Source of the DNA: Combretum micranthum
Lineage: Eukaryota; Streptophyta; Magnoliopsida; Myrtales; Combretaceae
Reading direction: 5' to 3'
DNA: 64,000 nucleotides
NCBI GenBank assembly: GCA_024138025.1
Contig: JAMXBD010000963.1
Span: 186,001-250,000 of the forward strand
The first letter of the stretch is position 1; each line of letters opens with the position of its first letter. The translations under genes were made by a program, and so were the position numbers. Of the stretch, positions 46,860-57,709 are shown one piece after another. Below the pieces are notes generated by a model. The model made no database searches, was not told the DNA's origin, and worked only from the letters and a program-made list of their open reading frames with translations.

Positions 46860-49800
46860 ATGGCATTTAGAGGCGGTCGTGGTAGAGGAAGGTTCGGCGG
46901 CGGCGGTGGATTCAAGTATGTCAAGCAAGACCCTTTCGATCTTTTTCCGGTCAGTTCCATTTATTTGAATTTCTCACTTTCTTCATCTTGCTTAATCCAT
47001 ATGCATACTGGTTCAACCCATTCAAATCGTTTAAACCTTTATGTGATTTTGCTTCGTAAATTAATCTGCAATATGGATAGGAATAGCGGGTCCTGTTTCG
47101 AGTTCAGTAATTGGACACGGACATACTAGGATTAAGCTTGAGTAGTGGTGTTGTTGTTTTTCACTGTATTTACGAACTCTGTTCAGGACTTCCATCATTT
47201 GATACAGAGGTAGCGTTTAATTGTCAATTATTTATGGTACCAAAGGGATGATATTTTGGGTGATTGTCACATTTGATATCTGAATTTTTTCAATTTATGT
47301 GATTAATTGTCGATTTGCTATCTAAAATTTACTATTTTTTGCAATTAACTACATGAATTTTGTCAAATTTTGCAATTAGCTACCTAAATTTGCTTACTTT
47401 TTCAATTAATTACCGAGGAACTCTAAATGAACTCAAAAGGCTAGTAGTTAATTGCAGACCGTGTTTGGTTGATAGAATATCTCTGTTACTGGTGAAACAA
47501 CTTTATTGTACTGGTCTATGAATCCAGTGATACAAAAATGTTATAGCACAGAGTAAAATTTTTTAACCAAACAAGGTATAAGAAAATTCTTCTGTTGTAC
47601 TTTAACACATCATATAAGGTATAATAAATTTATTCCGTGCTATTTTCTTATGCTGTGCTGTACTGTTCAACTTATCCTATGTTCTACTGGCAACCAAATG
47701 TTACTGTAGATATAAATATAGATATAGATATAATGATGGCAACATCAAAATAAAGAGATTCCAGTAATAAAAATATACCAAATCCGACTGAATGTGGATG
47801 GGTTTTACAGATTCAAGAAATCAAAGCTGGTGCCTTCATCTCCTATAACTAATAGCAACAAGGATACACACACCACACACACACACACACACATAGATGT
47901 ATGTAGTTGTGCATTGATAAGTCTGTTTTGGATATATATGCATTTATCATTTTACATCAATCCATTAATGGGATGTATGCAATTTTTGAGCTATATCCAA
48001 GGGTGAACACCTGCCTCATTTATATATATGTGTGTATGTATGTATGTATGCATATATTTATACATTGATAAGTCTATATTGGTTGTATATGTGTTCATCA
48101 TGTTGCTGAATTTTCTAGTTGGATCTCAGGATATTACGTTACCTCCTGTTAGAAGTGTGAGTCGAGATGAAATGGTTTTAGTTGCTCGGAATTCTAGGTT
48201 GCAAAATTATTGGAGGTCATCACCATATTACCTTGAAGATACCGTTTCAAAAGGCAACCACTTAACACCTGATGTTTGATTTTCTCTATCTTAAATGAAT
48301 TTTGTATAAAAACCTATTTATCTAAGGAAGTATTTGTGCTTGGTGTATTTTGTCTTTCTTTTTCTAGTTTCTGAGAATATTGATGTAGAGAGATATTCTG
48401 ACCGGGAGAAGCCAAAACGCCGAACTACACGGCATTCTTTCATGCAGTTTCTGGAGGCTAATGCTACTAATTTTCCCAAAGAACTAGTGGCAGGTTCACC
48501 CTCTGCAAAATATTTCATCAAGCATTGTCTAAGCTTTATGTACCTTATTGGTTTGCGGGTAATTGGGTCAATGACGCCTTGATAATTGTAGATTCAAGAG
48601 AGGATCGGAGGAAGAAGCCAAGAAAGGTGCAATGGAATCCAGAATCAGGTTTTTGTTCTTTGTCTCAATTTGATCATTGCACTTGTTAAGCATTGTGATA
48701 CTTTAGAGACTGCTCACATTAAGCAGAGTCTTGGGACAATAAAAGACTTGTGGAAAGCAATTAAGTATAATATGAATTCTTAGATATTAGAAAGAATATG
48801 GAAATGGGATGCATATACATAGCAGCTTGAGTGTTGTTATTGCTTCTAAGCGGGCTAATGTTGGGTTCACGTTATGCCTTGAAGCAACTCTACTAGAGTT
48901 GATGGCTAATTTTCATAAAGTCGGGAAAGGCTAGTGGTGTTCTCTAAAGAAATTTTGTTTTTAGATTTGTGGAAAAAGTTTCAAGGTGCAATCTCCTAAT
49001 TCATTTTGGTGTTCTTTTGGAGTCGCTTGCAAGGGATTTGATTTACGTATTTCAGACTTTTTTGATTCCAATCTAGCAATATCTCTCATGTTTTGAGGCA
49101 TTAGGCTTTTTTATGCTGCACTCCAATTACATAGAGAAGAATGAAAATTTGAATATCATGGTCAGGCTAGCTTGTTATTTATTTGAATTTTCCTTAGACC
49201 CTCAGGGATCTTGTTGTAGATCTGAATACTTTAGCTCTTGAAATATCATCTAAAAGGCAAATATAGTATGCTTTAGTTTTATGGGTAATAGATCATGAAT
49301 ATAACAACAGGTTAGCTGTTTCAGTTTTAACAAGATTAAGGATATTTGCAGGTATTTCCCCTTTTACCAACATCTGTATTTTAATATTGAATTATTCATG
49401 TTTATATTTCATTGCAGGTCTGCAGAAGTTGGATCTCTTTGAGAAACTTGAGCAGAAATATCAGGTATCTCTGAGATTAGATTGTGGTTTGACTGTATAT
49501 ATGATTTTGATTTTAGCTTGACAGTGTATCTGAGTTATGTCATACCCTGTGATTAGGGCCAAGGGGACAAAGGTGAAAATGAAAAGAAGGAAGGTGAGGA
49601 TGAAGATGAAGAGGAGGAAGCGGAAGAGGCAGATGAGGAATTTAGTGATGATGGAGATTACAACCAGGTTCAAGCCAAAACCTTTATATATTGTTATACC
49701 ATGCTGTTAGAGTCCTTCTTGTTCCTCTGCTTAATAGTGTTGAATTTAATTCTTCCAAAAAATGTGTCAATCAAGTATATCATCTATGAATGAAATTTGG

Positions 49801-51026
49801 CTCAAATTGATGATGTTTTGACAAGGGGCTGTCGGATAATTTTTATCCTATTTTGCATGTGCACTCTAGATTGGAGAAGTCCAAACCTAGGTGAATACAA
49901 TGGCATTTCCTTACCTGATATAATGCTTTGTTATGTCCGTTTTATTCAATCCCACGTTATCCATTTCTTATCCTATCCTATCCAATACTATCATATCTGA
50001 TAGATTATGGGGTAAAACTTATGAACCCATTTCTTGGTATGCTCTAGTTATAGTCTCCATTGCTACACATATGTATGCACTAGTGAGTTTCAAGTGTCAA
50101 TTTTTAATTCTTCCACACATGCAAAAAATGTTCCTACTGAGCTTAAGTTGGTAGCACAAAATCATGAATGGAAATGCAGAATCAACCATGAATATGGTAG
50201 GAAAGTAGCTGTAGTTTGAACACTTAGGTTAATTGCATTTAGGTTGTAATGTGTCACAGAAAAATAGTGTTGACAGGAAGATAAAGGTATTTCTGGAGAT
50301 CTAGAGTAAAGTCTCTTTGTTGAATGTTCCTGTAGAACTGGTATTCTGTCCGGTTCTGTGTGGCCTGCTATGTTGGATTTGTTTCAGGACATGAAGTCAA
50401 AAAATTTCACTAACTTCACAGATGATTGATTGTACTAAAATATGCAATGGTCTTAGTACTGGACAATTAGGGAAGAAGGATACCACATTAAGACGTATAT
50501 TTAGCAATTCCGCTACTGGAATCCATTCTTATATCTTTCTTTCCTTCTTATCAAGGCCAAAGTTATTTTTCAAGCCTATTCCTGTGATTCAGAGTCCTTG
50601 TAAAAGTTTTGATGTAAGCCATTTTCTTGTTGCAGAATGTTGACTTTGATGATGATGAGGATGATTTTAACATGGATGATGGGGGTGATGGTAAGCAATT
50701 AGCAGAATATTGCACTATATATCTGAAATTACACCTTGGCATCTTTGACTATGCAATTTATGCACATTACTAACTGGGCTTAGCCTGGTTTTCGCACCAC
50801 ACAACTTCTAGTTGTATTTTCACTGAGGAGCAAAGTCACTTTTGTTTTTAATTTATGGAATTAAGGGATAAATCCATATTTGTTTAAGCTAAAAATGAAG
50901 TGCTAAAAATTAAGTGTACAAAGTGCATGATTAAAGAACTTATTTTGTGTTTTGTCTTAAGAAATTCTGGAAACCTGGCATTTTCTGATCTCCATTTCCT
51001 ATCTTGCAGATGAGGGCACATATTAG
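46860..51026 (+). CDS. RPC7: DNA-directed RNA polymerase III subunit RPC7-like (8 exons, 208 aa)
   Basis: Exons: 46860-46949, 48130-48253, 48368-48493, 48592-48648, 49418-49464, 49557-49667, 50636-50690, 51010-51026; spliced length 627 bases. The product starts with a glycine/arginine-rich MAFRGGRGRGRFGGGGGF and a short KQDPFDLFP motif. A middle region follows with SRLQNYWRSSPYYLE and RKVQWNPESGLQKLDLFEKL, the conserved core of plant Rpc31/RPC7 proteins. The C-terminal third is strongly acidic, with DDGDYNQNVDFDDDEDDFN, and ends in DEGTY. Rpc31 forms part of the Pol III-specific initiation subcomplex that makes tRNA, 5S rRNA and U6 RNA in the nucleus. Intron 2 is bounded by GC and AG. Family assignment is from remembered plant homologues, and length fits. 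Confidence 0.9.
48254..48367 (+). other. GC-AG intron 2 of the Pol III subunit gene
   Basis: The exon ends TCAAAAG and the intron begins GCAACC and ends TTTTTCTAG. The frame and protein similarity (…EDTVSK joined to VSENIDVERYSD) need a donor here, and no GT lies at a usable place. GC donors with an AAG exon end are the commonest non-canonical class. Retention would add a short tail ending at the stop near 48277. Confidence 0.8.
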
Positions 51027-51105
51027 TTGCTGTTTAACCAAAGGGTTTTATTTGGCTGTTCCTTCAATGTAGAGCAGAGTTAGGATTGTAAATTACGAAG
51101 CAGAA

Positions 51106-51137
<32 letters not shown>

Positions 51138-52560
51138 AATCCCTTCTAGTTTGCTTATCAAGGGAAAGTCAAATTATGGAGTTCATCAAATGTGAAAACA
51201 TTATAATTTTTTATTATAATTTCAAATAATAGAAATTATAAAGGATTAATAACAATCCTTGTCCTTTTTTGCTCCTTTCCGTTGAGCCTTAAGTAATTTT
51301 GTATTTTTTTGTGAAGACGGATTATAGATCAGTCTAATTTATATATATGCGTGTGTGTGTATTTATTATTGTTTCATGTGATTATTTTTTCTTGAAGTAT
51401 CGTATAAACAAAAAAGGGACAATGCTAGGCAACCCACTTCTCATTCTCAATTTTTCTTTGGATGGTGTCACGTGTCTGTATATTAACTTGAATTTGAAAG
51501 AAAATGATTCACTATTTGTCTTTATTAATCCCATCAAATGATACTAGGGATCTTATATCTGTCATATGTATTTGCAAATATTATACCAATATTGAATATA
51601 TGTATTAAAAATCATAGTAAGTAATGTAATGAATGAATAGTTAAAGTGGTAGGATGGAGGGTAAAACTAAAATTGTGTTTGCTCAAGTTCTATTAGTTTG
51701 ATTAAAGTATTGAAAGTTTAAATGGTTTAAGTATGTAAGTGGCAAGAGTCGAATTTTCCACTTTAATATTATACATGATTAAAAAAACCAGAGTTAGCTC
51801 ATTAAAATTAAATTAGCACTCCTGGCAAAAAAAGGAAAAAAAATAGATAGGAATTTTTATAAAATATGTAATTAGAAAATTTTTATGGTCTCATGTGCTT
51901 ATGTATTTCAACAAGATAATTTTTGTTGATTATTTAATGGCTTCATTTTTATACTTAATCGTTATTGCATTACTAAATATTATTGAATACGCAATTATTA
52001 TATTTATTTTAATAGATAAAAATTGATTAGTCAGTTCATTAATGAGACTATCTAAATTCCAATATAATTAGATACTAAATTGTAAAGTTGATAGATGATC
52101 GATTTATTTGATATTTGAATAAACTTTTTGAGGGTACTATTAATTAAAAATGATATGACTAATAAGCTTTGCAAAAGTTCACAAATAGTGTTACTGAAAC
52201 TTTAATAAACAAGATTAAACGATAAATTACGGAAATAAAAAAATTATAATGGAACTAACTTGAAATATACAGCATGACTGTGATGTCGATTAACAAGATT
52301 ACTAAGTATATCAGTTATCCATGGTATAATACAATTTAATGGAATCCTTTGATATTAATAATTGAATATGAAATAAAGCATCAATATAAGAATCATCACC
52401 ACCTCCATTTAAAAAATACCGCACCGGTTCTTTGGTCGAATAGAAAACGGTCCGGTTCGGTCACTCACTGTAGTTTCTCATTTTACTCAAACTCCAAAAC
52501 GTTCAGGAAAAAAAAAAAAAAAAAAAACAGGTCAGGGAGGGTATTTGTGTAAATTCAAGA
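51027..52560. other. intergenic spacer
   Basis: No gene was recognised. The first part is the likely 3' untranslated region of the Pol III gene. The rest is AT-rich, with one poly-A run (about 52506-52526). Confidence 0.5.
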
Positions 52561-52576
52561 AGTACATCCAGTGCAG

Positions 52577-52584
52577 AACCCTAA
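52577..52584 (+). promoter_or_regulatory. telo-box-like motif upstream of the snoRNA
   Basis: AACCCTAA, one base short of a full telo-box, is followed by CTTTATAATCC (about 52595-52605), a possible TATA element. Telo-boxes are a known feature of plant snoRNA and ribosomal-protein promoters. A CT run (about 52633-52660) lies between this and the RNA. Confidence 0.4.
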
Positions 52585-52628
52585 TCCTCCTATCTTTATA
52601 ATCCCAGTAGCCGTCGTCTCCTTTCTCC

Positions 52629-52632
<4 letters not shown>

Positions 52633-52660
<28 letters not shown>
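52633..52660 (+). repeat. CT dinucleotide run
   Basis: About fourteen CT units, common in plant 5' leaders, lie between the presumed promoter and the snoRNA. Confidence 0.9.
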
Positions 52661-52666
<6 letters not shown>

Positions 52667-52743
52667 TTCTCTGTTTTGAGTTTTATGGGGTGTTTTTTGA
52701 TTTGTACTTCTTAATTAGGGTTTTGATTGAAAGGAAACAAAAT

Positions 52744-52895
52744 GAGCAGAGATTGTGTATCGGCGCAGTGCGATATTACGAAAACATGTGCACTTTGCCG
52801 AAAGGTGATCTCTGCAAAAACAAAGTAGCGAGAAGATGGGCAGTTGTGATTCTAATCTCCAATGGAATTACTCAATAATCATCTTCCCCACATCC
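52744..52895 (+). ncRNA. H/ACA box small nucleolar RNA (about 152 nt)
   Basis: The sequence folds into the two-hairpin, two-box plan. Hairpin 1: lower stem GCAGAGAT (52746-52753) with ATCTCTGC (52808-52815); pocket arms TGTGTAT and AAAGGTG; upper stem CGGC...GTGC with GCAC...GCCG. An H box AAAACA (52817-52822) fits ANANNA and lies about 16 bases past the upper stem. Hairpin 2: lower stem GAAGATG (52832-52838) with CATCTTC (52880-52886); upper stem GTGATTC with GAATTAC; then ACA (52890-52892) and three final bases, TCC. Such RNAs guide pseudouridylation with dyskerin in the nucleolus or Cajal bodies. Its target is unknown to me. The opposite strand has no boxes in the right place. The short overlapping frame has no coding support. 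Whether it has its own promoter or sits in a host transcript is open. Confidence 0.78.
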
Positions 52896-53456
52896 TAAAA
52901 TTTTTCAACTTTATGCTTAAACCCTAGGTTTTATGTTTCTAGGGTTTCGCTTCGAAGTTCGGTCACAATGTTTTTTCTTTTTTTTTTTTTTTGAATTTAT
53001 TAGTTGATGATATGTCTCTCTCATATGGATTATAAAAGTTAATATAATATTTTTTTTCAACAATCGGATCGGATGATACGATTTTGTTCTCCCAGTTTTA
53101 TTTTTATAGCATTTTCTGCCTAATTTTATTATTTTTTTAATCGTATTTTTATGTCGACATTTCAAGTATTAAATGATTTTTGGAATATTCAATTCACGAG
53201 ATGAAATATTTTTTTTAACAAATTTGAAGATGTTGAAATAACATCTGTGGTGTGGTGCTGGATTTAGATTTAATTGAAAGCTATTTTAAAGCTTGGTTTT
53301 TAATTTTATTTTTGTCTAATGTTAAAAATTGTTTATTTTTATGACCCAAACATGGGATTTGATGTTCTGTCTAATACCTTTAAATTACATAATAAAATGG
53401 GGAAGAGGAAATCAATATTATTATTATTTTTTAAAATTATAAAATGTCACTACGAT
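52896..53456. other. spacer downstream of the snoRNA
   Basis: AT-rich, with two AGGGTTT/AACCCTAGG motifs at about 52918-52950 that could be part of a host transcript or a separate promoter. No gene was seen. Confidence 0.4.
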
Positions 53457-53629
53457 AAAAATAATCCAAAGAGTAAATAAGTTGTCATTAGTGATCAACT
53501 TTGCTTTTCAAGAGATGAGCTTAAAGATGAGTTGATTTAATTTCGTCTTTTGAAGAGATGAGGTCGGCCATTAATGACTTCATCTTTTCAAGAGACGAAA
53601 TCAACTTGTCTATTCTTGGATTATTTTTT
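53457..53629. mobile_element. small MITE (about 173 bases)
   Basis: The left end AAAATAATCCAAAGAGTAAA and the right end, which on the other strand reads AAAAATAATCCAAGAATAGA, are close inverted copies continuing to ...AAGTTG. The interior carries AAGAGATGAGG/AAGAGACGAA motifs shared with the element at 26.1-26.8 kb. No coding capacity. Confidence 0.7.
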
Positions 53630-54466
53630 GATTTGATGGATTTGTGTAATTTTTTTAAAAAAAATAATTTTTTTTCCTTAATTCAATAAATATGAATCCT
53701 TAATCTTGGATATCCCGGTGATTGGAGTCACTTGCGCCACCGAGAAACATAATCATGATCAATGTCAGCTAGTCGAACTTGTTTAATTTTGATAATTTGA
53801 AAAAGAATATATTTATTTTCCTTAGAATTAAATTTATTTTGAAAATTTAAACTTCTGAGATTCATTAAAACTTGACAAATGCATAACAAATAAATTTGTA
53901 AAATTACACATTTTATCTCTACTCAAATAACTTCAATTCATGCATTGTTTGTGTGTTTGCCAAGATTATGTGATTGGTCGTGAAAATTTAAAAATTAGTT
54001 GAATTCAAGACTCTTCTATATAGTTATTGTTCTAAACATGCAAATAAATCTTTGAGACATCCCATTCCATTTATCACATAGATCCACAATAAAGGTTAAG
54101 GTTTCATTTAATTTTTTTTTTAATTTTCGTATTAAAGTATATGTATCGGTAAGAACCTTACTTATAAATTTTAGGTGTCATGTCAGCTTTTTAAGAATTA
54201 CTTTTCCTTATTTAAGGTTCTTTATTTGAGTTAATAGGTGTCATTTAATATCTTAAATATTATAAATTTATATTTCTATGGGTCTATTTTGACATTTGTT
54301 AAATCTTTAAAAAAAAAAACAGAAGGAAAAAAATAATGGTAGATTTTGTGAGAATTCTTTTATTATGGTGAAAAATCTAAAAAAAAAAAAAGGGTTATTA
54401 ATATAAGAAATTGTGTTAAAATTACCTTACACCAAGATGGTAAATGCCTTTTAGTGCCTTGGTTCA
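53630..54466. other. AT-rich spacer, nothing recognised
   Basis: No gene, repeat unit or inverted ends could be supported beyond short A or T runs. Confidence 0.5.
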
Positions 54467-54664
54467 TTGCAAATATGCATGCAAGTTTTTACAAAAGTCA
54501 CTTTGAAATTCAAGTGGATTGCCTTGCGGCTTGCACCACTTTCAAATTCCATGTATAAGGGCATATGTTACTTTCAGAGAGCCCGAACAATACTTGCAAA
54601 TCCAGGGACCATAAAGAAAGCTTGCGCCCAGACCCAGTACTCGGTAGATGTTATGTACTTTTAG
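54467..54664 (+). other. short open frame, possibly an exon relic of unknown family
   Basis: A 65-codon frame stands out from the AT-rich surroundings in base composition and amino-acid make-up; it includes LAPLSNSMYKGICYFQRART and ANPGTIKKACAQTQYSVD and ends after a tyrosine-phenylalanine pair. The pattern looks protein-like, but I do not recognise the family. No clear splice partners were found upstream or downstream. It may be a captured gene fragment or a real small gene. Confidence 0.3.
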
Positions 54665-55079
54665 TTTAATTTTAAAGGATATATAATATATTAGAATAAT
54701 GTGCTCTCCATAATAAATTGCATGTAGCTAGATGAAGGGAACTCCAAGTATATATATATATTTGCTTACTTATTGATGACGCTTACCGAAAAATTTTGGA
54801 AACAAAAATATAATGCTTTTGTTGGTTTTATCAAACAAGAAAGGAGAAGAGAAATATAACTATTGTACATTTGTATATATTTGCATAATGCCTCTCTCTT
54901 TACTCAATAGATTACTCCTCTTATAGAGCTAATACATGTCAAAAAGTAAGATAAATACCGATATCAAATCATATCTATCTAAATCCTAACACCATGCTAT
55001 AACTAATGAAAAACATCTTACAAGAAGATCTAAAGATTTGGCGTATAGGACAAAGTATTCAACATAGACAACTATTTGG

Positions 55080-55415
55080 GTCGGGCTTGAATTGGAACCT
55101 GTTTCAGCTCGGCCATGGCCGGGTTTAGTTGTAGAACCGACTCAGTTGGGCTGGTTTGACTTGCTAAAGTTGGCCTGCCAGGCCCATAAGTCCATGGCAG
55201 GTCTACTTATTGGACCCGTGAACTCGGCTGGTCAGCACATGTTCTTCTTTGATAAATTAAAAAAATTAATATATGCATTAAAAAAGAATGGGTCAAACTT
55301 GTCCCGACCTATCCTTGGACCGTCTTGCCCCTTCATGGGGAGGTTTAGGTCCCCATATTTTATACTCGGACCCGGCAAGTCGGGTCCACTAGTCATATCC
55401 GACCCCCTTAGGTAG
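55080..55415. repeat. GGGTCGGG-rich dispersed repeat
   Basis: Phrases such as GGGTCGGGCTTGAATTGG, GGACCCGTGAACTCGG and CGGACCCGGCAAGTCGGGTC are typical of a common dispersed plant repeat. The overlapping open frames on both strands are a by-product of this composition. Edges are not visible. Confidence 0.45.
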
Positions 55416-55576
55416 ATGTATAATTCAACATATTTTTTTAGTGTTGACAATTTAAGACCTGACCCATTGCTCAGACATAACATTACATGATTATAAAACA
55501 AATATGGTTAAGTAAAAATCGACATGAATAATTAATGGGTCAAACTCAAAAACCACACAAATATAAATATATCTAA

Positions 55577-55815
55577 GGGTCTGTTTGGATGGTCTGTTTT
55601 TCATCTGTATCTGTATATTTTTCAAAATAATATGTGTAAATATATCTGATTTGCATCTATATTTTATCTATATTTGATCTATTTGATTTTTTTATGAGAA
55701 CTGGCAACTTTTTTTTTTTTTTTTTATCTATATCTATTTCTTAATAAATAATTTGTTTGAAAAAAGTTTAAAAAAAGTGTCTGTATCTACCGAAAAAAGC
55801 CAAACAAATAGACCC
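55577..55815. mobile_element. MITE with GGGTCTGTTTGG ends (239 bases)
   Basis: It starts GGGTCTGTTTGGATGG and ends CCAAACAAATAGACCC, the inverse with a 4-base gap. The interior has CTGTATCTGTATA/ATCTATATCTA phrases. TIRs of this kind are seen in PIF/Harbinger (Tourist-like) elements; the flanking bases do not show a clean TWA duplication, so the class is tentative. Confidence 0.75.
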
Positions 55816-56700
55816 AAGTTTAGGTTTAAGACTTAAACTTGTTTTCAAACCTTTGAACTCATTAAAATATAATATTATTGTTTTGCATTCTTATTTTGTT
55901 AAAACATAATATTATTACTTTTAACTGAGCTTTAAATTGCAAAGCTATCCACATAAGAAACAAATTATACGAATATGTATAGTATTATAAATTATATATA
56001 GAATATTCATATAATTTAATTTATATCGATAGTGATATGTAAATTTTTGTTTTATGCTAAGGGTAGCAATTTATACTTAATTGTTTATATCATAACTTAC
56101 ATTATGACAAAATTTATATTGATTTTTTTTTTTTTAATTTTCATCACGTATTTTAACTTTCTTATGAAAAATGTAAACATATTTATAGTATTTGAATGCT
56201 AGTTTACACATATTATAAAAACTTATGATTCTATGTGTAGATTTTACTAACCCTTTGACAATTCTATGTAAAATCACGAGTTTGACATCCTGTATAACAT
56301 TTATAAGTTGTAAAGATTATATAATAAAATATAACTTAAAGAGTATATGTAAATTATGAATTATATTTAACATATATCATACAGATATATATATATAATA
56401 ATATATTTATTGCATAACATATATGATAGATATTTATGATATGTTTGTATGTAACATATCTATACACACACACACACACACAAAACTTATAGGTTATAAA
56501 TATATAATGTATATGTTATAATTCATTTGTTATGTAAATCGAAAATGTTATATATGTGTGTCTTCTCAATAATATATAGATTATACAACATATTATGGCT
56601 AGAATTCATGTCTACCATTATTTATTTTCAACTTACTAAAATATATAGAATTCATGCATTATTTGTGCACTTTAGTATGATTTTGATGTAAAAGGGACAG
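55816..56700. other. AT-rich spacer
   Basis: Very AT-rich with TATAAG/TATATAT phrases reminiscent of the array at 44-46 kb, and a CA run at about 56464-56482. No gene was seen. Confidence 0.5.
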
Positions 56701-57010
56701 ATTTGCACGGTTGAATCTTCTTGAAAAGAATTTTGCTCAAGAGCCAAATGCACACTGGTTTTTGGGTAAATGGTGCTTAAATTCAACGTCAAAATTGTTC
56801 CTTTTCCAACAGCTCCCCGTTTTGTTCAATGGAAAACAACAAGCAACAGAGTCACCACCAGGCCCCCCCTGGAGTATATGCCCTGCAGCCAACTCTGCAC
56901 AAGCCGAGCTTCTTGGCAGTTCCAGCCGCAACACCGAACCATTAGAACCAAACTGAGCTGTTTCATTGCAGAGCTAGGCAAATGCAAAGGATTTTACAAC
57001 TGAACTGCAG
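56701..57010 (+). other. G/C-richer island with overlapping open frames, unknown
   Basis: The composition changes sharply at about 56700. Frames are open in all three + phases (56711-56956, 56770-57003, and a short one from the ATG at 56826 coding MENNKQQSHHQAPPGVYALQ and 18 more residues). None matches a family I know. It may be a captured exon or a small lineage-specific gene. The proline-, histidine- and glutamine-rich short frame is the most protein-like, but this is weak. Confidence 0.25.
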
Positions 57011-57709
57011 TTTAAAAATGCTATGGTGCTGAGACTTGATTTGAGAACCTATGGTAATTCACAGTTATTTTATTTGTGCGGGACAAATAATAGAGCTCTC
57101 TCGAAGACTTCCCAAGCTGTTGAAGTCCTTGTATCTAGCGCTGAGCCAAATTTGCAGCAAACCAAAAGCATATGACTACTTGTGTAATGTATGGTGAAGT
57201 TTCTTAGTATTTAATCGAATTAGTACATGAGCCTACCAAGTTGTGTTTAATCGTTACTATTGGACAAATTAAGCTTAATTGAGTTGAATTTGAACTCAGG
57301 AGTGTCGCCTTTAAGTTGAAATCAAATTTGAAAATTTAAACTACAAATTCGAAATTTTGAGTGAAGTTCAAGCTATTTTGCTCAACTGGTTTATAAGGCT
57401 GATCATAGCATATTAAAAATTTTCATTGTTAAACTTGACAAACTAAATAGAAATTACACCTGGAGATGGCACAAGCGGTAGAATGAGGACTTATTTCATC
57501 ACTCAGTGTCCTTATTACACGACGCTTAGATTTTGAAGAAGAAACACATGTCAAGACAGAAGTGAAACTTGCTGAACTACAAAGAACTAACCACTAACTA
57601 CTAAAACTAAATTCAAAATAAATTCCATGTTCGTCCCCCATAACTTGCAAGATGCAACACAATTGGGAAACGGCGTCTTCCTCATATCCATTTGAAACGC
57701 AAACTCGGC
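57011..57709. other. spacer downstream of the reverse-strand gene
   Basis: It contains the likely 3' untranslated region of the reverse-strand membrane-protein gene and a GAGTTGAATTTGAACTC-type repeat at about 57275-57300 like those at 16.1-16.6 kb. Nothing else was supported. Confidence 0.4.

Noticed and set aside
52690..52878. 62-codon open frame overlapping the snoRNA
   Set aside because: Its codons follow the snoRNA stems and boxes, and its start lies in a T-rich leader. It has no domain and no splice support; the RNA structure explains the sequence better.
52744..52895. Possible spliceosomal snRNA (U4, U6, U11 or U12 type)
   Set aside because: None of the diagnostic snRNA boxes is present, and no upstream TCCCACATCG element with a matching TATA spacing lies 5' of it. 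Two-hairpin H/ACA geometry fits instead.
55080..55501. Open frames of 107 and 89 codons on opposite strands
   Set aside because: They are mirror frames in a GGGTCGGG-type dispersed repeat and have no domain.
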